Positions 7,601-12,390 of a stretch of 12,390 nucleotides of DNA are shown one piece after another. Origin of the DNA: Phycisphaerae bacterium. Lineage in GTDB: Bacteria; Planctomycetota; Phycisphaerae; UBA1845; Fen-1342. Position 1 is the stretch's first letter; each line of letters opens with the position of its first letter. The notes under the pieces are model-generated. The model did no database searches. It was not told the DNA's origin and saw only the letters and a list, made by a program, of their open reading frames with translations. The position numbers and the translations under genes are program-made. Location: the NCBI GenBank assembly GCA_020058145.1, contig JAGVEP010000364.1:1-12390 (forward strand), written 5' to 3'.

Positions 7601-8431
7601 GATCTGCTGCTCGGTACGCTGACGCTCGCCGCCGCCGACGCCAAACGCGCCAGCGGCGTTCCGGTGCTATACGCCGTGCCACCCAAGCCCGCGGAGAGCA
7701 AGCAGAAGGACAAAGATGCCGGGGGCGACAAAGACAAGGACGAGCGCACCGCCGAGCAGAAATGCGCCGAGGCGATCCGCGATGCCAAGGTCGCCCAACT
7801 CGCCAAGCTGCACGGCGAGAACGAGGCCGCAGTCTTCGACCGTCTCGCCGCCGAAATTCTGGCGGATTTCCCGAACCACCTGCCGGTTTTTGTCGAGCAA
7901 CTCAAGCGGGCCGACGGCAAGCAGCGCGACGAACACCTGCGCGATGTTGTGGATGCGGCCGACCGCCTCAGCGCGTTGATTGACCAGGATAAGCTCGCCG
8001 CGCACTACGGCCTGAAGCTCGATCCCGACGACCAGGACGCGGCCAAGGTTCACAAGGAGATGGAAAAGCAGAAAACCGCCCTCGTCGACGCGCTGCACCG
8101 CAAAGCACGGGCTTTGCTCGATCTGTCGGCCAAGTCGGACACGGACGCAAGTCCCATCGAGCAGTTCGAGCAAGCCTACAGCGCGCTGCAAAAGTGGGTT
8201 GACACCACCGCCGGCGACTACCTGACCTTGCACATCGACCGCGAGATCCAGCGCGGCCGCCTCGGCCAAGCGCTGAAGCTGCTCAGCGGCAAAATCGCGG
8301 ACGCCAAGCAGGACAAGGACCTGTACAACCGCCGCATCAAGCTGCTCGACCAGCTCGGCTGGCCCCAGTGGCGGCAGTACGAGGAAAAATGGCACCTCCT
8401 GCGCTTCCCGGAGAAATACCCACCGTTCTGA
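4643..8431 (+). CDS. Tripeptidyl-peptidase II-like subtilase (family S8), predicted exported
   Basis: Family members remove tripeptides from free N-termini of peptides and assemble into giant particles in eukaryotes. The protein has 1262 residues, close to human TPP II (about 1249). Residues 1-22 look like a Sec signal peptide (possible cut after VLA), so it probably acts outside the cytoplasm, unlike the eukaryotic enzyme. The N-terminal FPTYGLLPKEDTG and YDGRGVVVAIFDTGVDPGAPG are TPP II hallmarks. Catalytic residues are D64, H283 (GSHGTHVAG), oxyanion N381 (SSAGNEGP) and S468 (NGTSMASPN). The insert of about 219 residues between D and H is the TPP II signature, and H-N-S spacings equal the human ones as I recall them (264, 362, 449). 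PNWTL, RRALENTAV and GPLFRVPITVV are also shared. A Lys/Asp-rich linker lies at 1015-1041, followed by a helical C-terminal region ending RFPEKYPPF. E350 fits the human substrate-binding E331, but the E305 equivalent appears to be S324. The reading frame is unbroken. Start choices are ATG 4643 or 4649. Confidence 0.95.
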   Translation: MLMISQRLSIVPLCLASAAVLASPPRRGDFPTYGLLPKEDTGALRFLAEHPDYDGRGVVVAIFDTGVDPGAPGLQITSDGRSKIVDMVDGTGSGDVDTSAVVEAQDGAITGLTGRTLQVDPNWSNPTDKYHVGLKRAYELFPGELVGRLTAKHREKWDEQQRVATTALEQQLAAWDTTHASPSKDQKKEREEIETRLEQLKSLQEHFEDPGPIFDCVVFHDGQVWRAVLDTNENGDLAEEKLMTNYRLEHQWSTFSSDDLLNYALNIYDDGDLLSIVCDVGSHGTHVAGIVAANFPDQPELNGLAPGAQLVAVKIGDPRLDGNSCATGEIRGCIAVLQNHADLINQSFGEPSADPDIGRNSEIYSEIVNRYGVIYVSSAGNEGPALSTVGYPGSSTEALLAVGAYISAEMMETQYSLRAPYGPNLYTWTTRGPSTDGSLAVKFSAPGGAISPVPNWTLQREAQMNGTSMASPNACGNIALLLSALKAEKVAYSPHRIRRALENTAVPVPNVDIFGQGRGLIQIDRAYEYVKKFAAYADQDLRFDVRIPDRGNARGIYLREPQETEQPLETSLNVHPIFHHDADNHDKVDFEMRIALESTARWVECADHLMLMAGGRRMGIKIDPTHLPTGVHYAEIRGYDAASPERGPLFRVPITVVRPEHVDRDEYKWSETLAFEPAQIERRFFAVPPGATWADVRIRRLDTAEPRTIILQTAQLVPGFRLDDHQFEEYLRLGSGADETRNFKVVAGRTLEVCLAQFWSSLGECECEVELTFHGIIADPSGLSVDGSEIATRLNLATPLRKERVAPSASLDTLRRPIRPSKADIRPLVGERDRLPEERQIHELVLTYEFKLDSDTSVTPRVALANIKEYQEAWQSSLYLIFDSSKRVVTRWGLWPRAVSLSKGDYVLKFHLRHDNRAQLEQVKELVLLLDQALSKSVSLDLHTDPDDALAGGSKFGTKTLAKGARAVAWVASLPADKLPKSAQPGDLLLGTLTLAAADAKRASGVPVLYAVPPKPAESKQKDKDAGGDKDKDERTAEQKCAEAIRDAKVAQLAKLHGENEAAVFDRLAAEILADFPNHLPVFVEQLKRADGKQRDEHLRDVVDAADRLSALIDQDKLAAHYGLKLDPDDQDAAKVHKEMEKQKTALVDALHRKARALLDLSAKSDTDASPIEQFEQAYSALQKWVDTTAGDYLTLHIDREIQRGRLGQALKLLSGKIADAKQDKDLYNRRIKLLDQLGWPQWRQYEEKWHLLRFPEKYPPF

Positions 8432-8440
8432 ACTGTCGTC

Positions 8441-8538
8441 CCTCGGGAGGGCGAGGCTCCTGCCGAGCCGTGTAGCGTCGGCCCTCCGTGGCCGACGTAG
8501 TAGCGTCGGGCCTCCGAGCCCGACGCAGCTTACACGGC
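8441..8538. repeat. Palindrome cluster between convergent genes; possible three-way junction
   Basis: The gap between the two convergent genes is packed with inverted repeats. CCTCG/CGAGG (8441-8456) and GGCT/AGCC (8455-8469) come first. Hairpin A follows, arms CGTCGGCC (8476-8483) and GGCCGACG (8490-8497), loop CTCCGT. Hairpin B has arms CGTCGGGC (8504-8511) and GCCCGACG (8518-8525), loop CTCCGA. A and B are 28 bases apart and both begin TAGCGTCGG. The outer arms GCCGTGTA (8467-8474) and TACACGGC (8531-8538) can pair around both hairpins. No T tract is present. It may act as a bidirectional terminator or be a dispersed repeat of planctomycete type. Confidence 0.75.
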
Positions 8539-8541
8539 CTG

Positions 8542-10062
8542 TCACTGTCCCCGCGTGAGCGGATCTTCGAGCCCGAGCCCCTGCCAGAACACCGGCACCC
8601 CATGGCACGCGCCGCACAGCAAAGCCTTCGATTTCGGCGGAATCTGGTGGCTAATGCGCAAGTATGTCACCGTGTCCACAAAGCCGTACGAGCCGCTGTA
8701 GGACACGCCGGTATACGCGGCCCCTTCACGCAGCGCCGCGTCCCAATCGTACTTGTCCCAGAACGCCTCCGGACCCGCCGCACTGCCAAACAGGTGCGGC
8801 ACGAGCAGACGGCGGTTCACCGTATCCACCGGCTGCCGGCCGACGAACTTCTTGAACGGATGAACCTTCGCATTCGGGTCGCTCGCAGCGCCCATGGGCT
8901 CGGCCATGATGACGGGCTCGGCCGCCGTCCCCGCCACCATGTACGTATCATCCACTCCAACGATCAGCCGCCGCCAGTTGCCGTTGAACCAGCGGAACTC
9001 GGGCTTCACATCCTGTGCCCACGCCAGCGTTCCCAGATTCTTGTCGTACGTGGGCTGTCCGAGCGCGTCGGTCGGGATGGGGTCCACGTCGCGGCCCGCG
9101 GTGTCCCAATACCACGCCGTCAACGTCGGTTTGCCGCGCGCAAACGTCGGAATATGGCAGCTTTCGCACGCCACACGGTCCAGGTGCGGCTCAATCAGGC
9201 TGTCCAGCGGCGGGTTCGTCGTGTGCATGCCGCTCGCGCCATGACACCGCGTGCATTTCGCCGGCTCGCCGCCCTCGTCCACCGAGTGCAAGCTAAAGCC
9301 CGCGAGCCCGTGCTTTTGCTGCGTATGACACTGCTGACAGGCGAAATCGAGCCCGCCCATGTGTACGTCCAGGTCGCGCGTCGGGTGAAGCAGGTCGGAC
9401 GACAAGTCGCCATGCTTCACGTTGTCCCCGCCGTCGGCGTAGAAGTGGCACGCGCCGCAGTTCGCCCGGCTCGGTTTGCCGATGTTGTACACCACCTCCC
9501 GCTGAAGTTCGGCCAAGCTGGCGAGCACCAACTGCCCATCGCGCCATAGTGCGGCCTGCCCGCCTCCTCCCCCGGCGGTGGGGTGCTTGCCGTACGTGCC
9601 GGTGGTGTCATGGCACACAAAGCAGTCCACGCTCGCTGGGCTGGTAAAATCGAACGTCTTGTCCGTGTAGTCGTAGCTGGGGTGGCACTGCGAACAGCGG
9701 GCCTCATTCGACGCCACGCCCGGAAAGAAGCTGCTGAGCAGGTCCCGCTTGCCGTTCGTCTCAGTTTCGTGCCCAACGACATGCACGGAGGTGCCCGACC
9801 ACTTCCAGTGCCCCGTCGCCAGCAAGTTCTGGGCGATGTTCGCGTGGCAAACCTGGCAGCTCGCGGGTCCCTGGTACCCGGTGGGCAGGATTTCGGTGAA
9901 TACCTGCTCGTGAAACGTCTTAGCCGGGGCGTTTCCATCGTCAATGGGCGGACTATTCGCGTCGTCACGTCTCGGCAACTGTGCAATCGGGGGACAGCCG
10001 GTGACGAGCGCGGCGCTCACGGCACACAGGCTCACCACCGCCAGGCGAACGCGGATCAACAT
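8542..10062 (-). CDS. Octaheme c-type cytochrome, tetrathionate-reductase (OTR) family lipoprotein
   Basis: OTR-family proteins reduce tetrathionate, and in vitro also nitrite and hydroxylamine. Eight CxxCH motifs are visible, with histidines at 73, 127, 151, 206, 246, 274, 303 and 487 (numbered from the chosen start). The blocks GHWKWSG, VDCFVCHDTTGTYGKHPT, IGKPSRANCGACHFY and GGDNVKHGDL, and the long gap between hemes 7 and 8, match this family. K159 in TYGKHP is a candidate for the unusual lysine ligand of the active-site heme described for Shewanella OTR. The start at ATG 10062 has TTGGAG eight bases upstream and opens a lipoprotein signal with lipobox LVTGC (C23). A longer frame to 10164 would run through a strong stem-loop and hide that signal, so I reject it. 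The product has 506 residues, membrane-anchored on the periplasmic or outer side. It follows the decaheme gene and probably shares its transcript. The physiological substrate is not determined. Confidence 0.93.
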   Translation of the reverse strand: MLIRVRLAVVSLCAVSAALVTGCPPIAQLPRRDDANSPPIDDGNAPAKTFHEQVFTEILPTGYQGPASCQVCHANIAQNLLATGHWKWSGTSVHVVGHETETNGKRDLLSSFFPGVASNEARCSQCHPSYDYTDKTFDFTSPASVDCFVCHDTTGTYGKHPTAGGGGGQAALWRDGQLVLASLAELQREVVYNIGKPSRANCGACHFYADGGDNVKHGDLSSDLLHPTRDLDVHMGGLDFACQQCHTQQKHGLAGFSLHSVDEGGEPAKCTRCHGASGMHTTNPPLDSLIEPHLDRVACESCHIPTFARGKPTLTAWYWDTAGRDVDPIPTDALGQPTYDKNLGTLAWAQDVKPEFRWFNGNWRRLIVGVDDTYMVAGTAAEPVIMAEPMGAASDPNAKVHPFKKFVGRQPVDTVNRRLLVPHLFGSAAGPEAFWDKYDWDAALREGAAYTGVSYSGSYGFVDTVTYLRISHQIPPKSKALLCGACHGVPVFWQGLGLEDPLTRGQ

Positions 10063-10100
10063 CGCTCGTGCTCCAAGGACGCCGGCGAATTGTACAACAA

Positions 10101-10134
10101 CAAACAGGGCAAGGACGAGTCCTTGCCCTGTTTG
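10101..10134 (-). terminator. 15-bp perfect stem-loop with T-rich trailer
   Basis: CAAACAGGGCAAGGA (10101-10115) pairs perfectly with 10120-10134 around a 4-base loop CGAG. On the minus strand the stem is followed by TTGTTGTTGTACA, which suits a rho-independent terminator for the decaheme gene. The hairpin ends only about 38 bases before the start codon of the octaheme gene. It may therefore act as a partial terminator or an RNA-processing and stability element within an operon. Confidence 0.82.
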
Positions 10135-10154
10135 GGGAGCCATCAGGAACCGTC

Positions 10155-10181
10155 GGGCATCCACACGCGACGCGGATGCCC
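10155..10181 (-). repeat. Additional hairpin in the cytochrome intergenic region
   Basis: Arms GGGCATCC (10155-10162) and GGATGCCC (10174-10181) enclose an 11-base loop. It lies between the decaheme stop and the stronger terminator-like stem. A small GTTAG/CTAAC inverted repeat (10192-10206) overlaps the decaheme stop codon itself. The role may be protection of the mRNA 3' end; this is not demonstrated. Confidence 0.6.
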
Positions 10182-10201
10182 CCGGTGGCCTGTTAGGGAA
10201 G

Positions 10202-12390
10202 CTAACGCAACATGTGACTCAACTCAATCGAGAACACGGCGCCGTCGCCGTGGCAGGTCGCGCAGGCTTCGATGCCCGGCTCGCCCGGCACAGTGTTGGC
10301 CAGCGTGTTGAGCGCTGCGTGCGCCACCGCCGCCGCCGAATCGTGGCATGACGTGCATGCCACCTGCCAGATATTCACGTCTGTACGCTCGATCGGAGCC
10401 TTCCAAGCGTCCGTGGCGTGGCAGAACGCGCAGTTCTTCGGGCCGTCTGGCATAACGGGTGTAAACGCGGTCGAGAAGTCGATCACGTTGTTCCCGAAGC
10501 CGATGATGTCATATTTCCCGCCGTTTTGCACGACGCTCAGGTCACGGGCCGAGTGGATCTTGTGGATCATGATCTTGAAGTCGATTGAATCGGGCTCGGG
10601 CGCCTGCGTCTGGCCGGTCGCGGGCGTCGGCCGGTCCTCGGCCCCGCCGGTATGGCACATCACGCAGTTTTCGACGCCCTTGCGACCGCCGCCGTGGATA
10701 CGCAGGTCGCCGTGGCAGGCATTGCACTTGGCGTCCGTCACGAAGCCGGGGTACGCCGCCGCAGTGCCCGCCGAGCCCACGCGAATCGGGAACAGTCCAG
10801 GCGGTGTGACCTCGCGATAATTCACGCCCTCGACCGTGATCTGGCGATAGCCGTAGACCATCACGGTGTAGCTGCCGGCAGCCAAGGGCCGGCCGCTCAA
10901 TTCACCCCACCCACCGGCGTAGGTGTACGCGGTCGAGTCGTTCAGCGGGGCCGGGTAGTTCGCCGGGAGGATGGCGGGACTGGTGTACACGAACGGCCCA
11001 TTGCCGGTGGCGGAGGCGCCGCCCGTCATGGTGACCGTACCATTGGTCGCCGTGCTCTTGATGGCGGCTGCCGAGGAAGAGGTCGGCAGAATGTGCTGGT
11101 AGTTCTCCACCGGACCGGCCAGAACGAAGCTAACCGACCACATGCCTTCCATGGGTATAGGGTTGTTGTTCTTGTCGACCATCCGGAACGTCACCACGGG
11201 CGTATCCGTGCCCGGCTGGAAAAAGGCGGTACCACCGCCCGTAGCGCCCGTCACCGAGTCGACGATGACCCGCGGGACGATGAGATTGGCGTCCCGGTAC
11301 AGAATCGGCACGTGATTGGTGGCAACATCGTTTGCCAGGCCTGCCGCGTGGCAATATATGCAGGAGCCATCCGCAAAACCGTGCGGGACGCCGCCCGGCG
11401 CGATGCGGAAGGCGGCGTCGCCGAGCTGCGCCTTGGTCAGCGTGCCGGCCAGGACACTGGCGTTGTTCGGGTCGAGGCGGGTTCCGGCGGTGAAGTCCAT
11501 GTCGTCGTGGCAGCTTAGACAGCGGGCCTGGATCAGATTCTCGTTCGCGTAGATTTCGGCTGCCTGCGCCGCACCTTCGTGGCACACATGACAATTCCGC
11601 GTCTGCAGGTTGAACCCGGTGCCGCCCGGCATGAACGGGAAGGCCACGTCGGAATAGTCATGGACCGCTTCGCCGAACCCGATCACTTCGTACAAATACG
11701 GGTCGGTGCCATTGGTCGTGGCTTTCACGCGCGGCAGATCGTTGCCGCGGTGCAGCCGGTGGATTAGATCGTTGAACTCAATCGACACGCCGGGCGTCGC
11801 CTTTTCCGGATCGGCCGAAACCCGGTCTTCCGCGCCCGCGTTGTGGCACAGCGGGCAGCCGACCACGCTCAGCCGATTCCCGCCGTGTACGGTCATCTTC
11901 ACGTGGCACGTGTCGCAGTTCGCCGGCAGCACGAACTGCCGGGCCGTCTGCGTCGCGCTGCCGACCACGAAGTCGAAAAACGCGTCGCTCGCCTTCTCAA
12001 CCGTCTGTCCGTCAACCTCGAAATCACGCCGCGCCTCGATGCCGACCGTGTAGGTCCCGCTCGTTACCGCGCCACCACCACCGCTAGCAGCATTGACCGG
12101 CGCCGCGTACGTCTCCGGGAACGTGTCAAACGCGTAAACATACGTGCCGTCAGCCTCTTGCGCGACCTTGTTCGGGTCGTTCTCAGGCACGATGACGCGT
12201 TGGTAGTTCTCGACCGGTCCCGACAGGTAGATGGAAAAGCGATTCAGATCGGCGAAATCGAGCGTGTTGCCGTCGTCGTCCTGCAGCGTGAACATGACGT
12301 GGAAGGCCTTGCCGGCTTCGACCGGGCTGGAGCCCATCACGCCGGTGATCTCGACGTGCGTGCCCGGCACCGTCGCCCCGGCAGCCAGAC
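10202..12390 (-). CDS. OmcA/MtrC-family decaheme c-type cytochrome, N-terminus outside window
   Basis: Members sit on the outer-membrane surface and pass electrons to metal oxides, electrodes or partner cells. Ten CxxCH motifs are visible in two pentaheme sets. Numbered from the GTG at 12370, the histidines are 156, 176, 264, 288, 341, then 553, 573, 651, 676 and 707. Each set opens with a CxxCH followed by an HGG (VHGG, IHGG), then a second CxxCH and a conserved H-x2-H (IHRLH, IHKIH). Each set is preceded by a beta-rich domain containing the same GPVENYQ motif (residues 51-57 and 419-425). This gives the beta/heme/beta/heme order known for MtrC. The frame is open past 12370 to the edge, so the GTG is not taken as the start and signal peptide or lipobox data are missing. 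The stop is TAG at 10202, followed by a terminator-like stem and the octaheme gene. Family is firm; electron acceptor unknown. Confidence 0.94.
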   Translation of the reverse strand, partial: LAAGATVPGTHVEITGVMGSSPVEAGKAFHVMFTLQDDDGNTLDFADLNRFSIYLSGPVENYQRVIVPENDPNKVAQEADGTYVYAFDTFPETYAAPVNAASGGGGAVTSGTYTVGIEARRDFEVDGQTVEKASDAFFDFVVGSATQTARQFVLPANCDTCHVKMTVHGGNRLSVVGCPLCHNAGAEDRVSADPEKATPGVSIEFNDLIHRLHRGNDLPRVKATTNGTDPYLYEVIGFGEAVHDYSDVAFPFMPGGTGFNLQTRNCHVCHEGAAQAAEIYANENLIQARCLSCHDDMDFTAGTRLDPNNASVLAGTLTKAQLGDAAFRIAPGGVPHGFADGSCIYCHAAGLANDVATNHVPILYRDANLIVPRVIVDSVTGATGGGTAFFQPGTDTPVVTFRMVDKNNNPIPMEGMWSVSFVLAGPVENYQHILPTSSSAAAIKSTATNGTVTMTGGASATGNGPFVYTSPAILPANYPAPLNDSTAYTYAGGWGELSGRPLAAGSYTVMVYGYRQITVEGVNYREVTPPGLFPIRVGSAGTAAAYPGFVTDAKCNACHGDLRIHGGGRKGVENCVMCHTGGAEDRPTPATGQTQAPEPDSIDFKIMIHKIHSARDLSVVQNGGKYDIIGFGNNVIDFSTAFTPVMPDGPKNCAFCHATDAWKAPIERTDVNIWQVACTSCHDSAAAVAHAALNTLANTVPGEPGIEACATCHGDGAVFSIELSHMLR

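Noticed and set aside
8488..9549. Plus-strand open frame (353 residues) opposite the octaheme gene
   Set aside because: It runs through the palindrome cluster and antisense to eight conserved heme motifs; the product has no recognisable feature.
10652..11518. Plus-strand open frame (288 residues) opposite the decaheme gene
   Set aside because: It is antisense to heme-motif coding sequence and has a low-complexity Arg/Val/Gly/Ala-rich product.
12368..12370. GTG at 12370 as the decaheme start
   Set aside because: The frame continues to the window edge and a signal peptide is required for a c-type cytochrome but absent after this codon.

Overview
The window is GC-rich, apart from a clearly lower-GC block at about 1.40-3.35 kb. 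It reads as a piece of a Gram-negative, probably planctomycete-like genome. The reasons are an exported tripeptidyl-peptidase II (TPP II)-type giant subtilase, predicted lipoproteins, large multiheme c-type cytochromes, and intergenic palindromes of a kind I associate with planctomycete genomes. That assignment is an inference, because the window has no rRNA or other phylogenetic marker.

Layout. At 1-1344 (+) is the 3' part of an IS4-family DDE transposase, cut by the window edge. Two near-identical long palindromes (1358-1401 and 2542-2589, same orientation) bracket a single lower-GC gene, 1456-2487 (-), for a helical protein ending in a SEC-C zinc motif. Next is a small exported or lipoprotein gene, 2652-3077 (-), built from 15-residue beta-type repeats encoded by a 45-bp tandem array. 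At 3365-4477 (-) is a non-hydrolysing UDP-GlcNAc 2-epimerase (wecB type, GTG start). It diverges from a 1262-residue TPP II-like serine peptidase at 4643-8431 (+). Between the 3' ends of that gene and the next lies a compact set of palindromes that can fold as a three-way junction (8441-8538).

The right third, all on the minus strand, is an electron-transfer locus. It holds an OmcA/MtrC-family decaheme cytochrome (10202 to beyond the window edge) followed by an octaheme cytochrome of the tetrathionate-reductase (OTR) family (8542-10062). The octaheme carries its own lipoprotein signal. A 15-bp perfect stem-loop with a T-rich trailer (10101-10134) sits between them, which makes 10062 a better start for the octaheme gene than the longer reading frame that runs through the hairpin.

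How they may work together. The two cytochromes plausibly form a respiratory or extracellular electron-transfer pair: a ten-heme conductive wire with beta domains, and a reductase-like octaheme. No porin, MtrA-like or quinol-oxidising partner is visible in the window. The TPP II-like enzyme probably trims peptides in the periplasm or outside the cell. The wecB-type enzyme feeds UDP-ManNAc into surface polysaccharide synthesis. Nothing in the sequence ties these last two to the cytochromes. The least explained parts are the palindrome-bracketed SEC-C gene and the exported TPP II with an apparently altered N-terminus-binding site.
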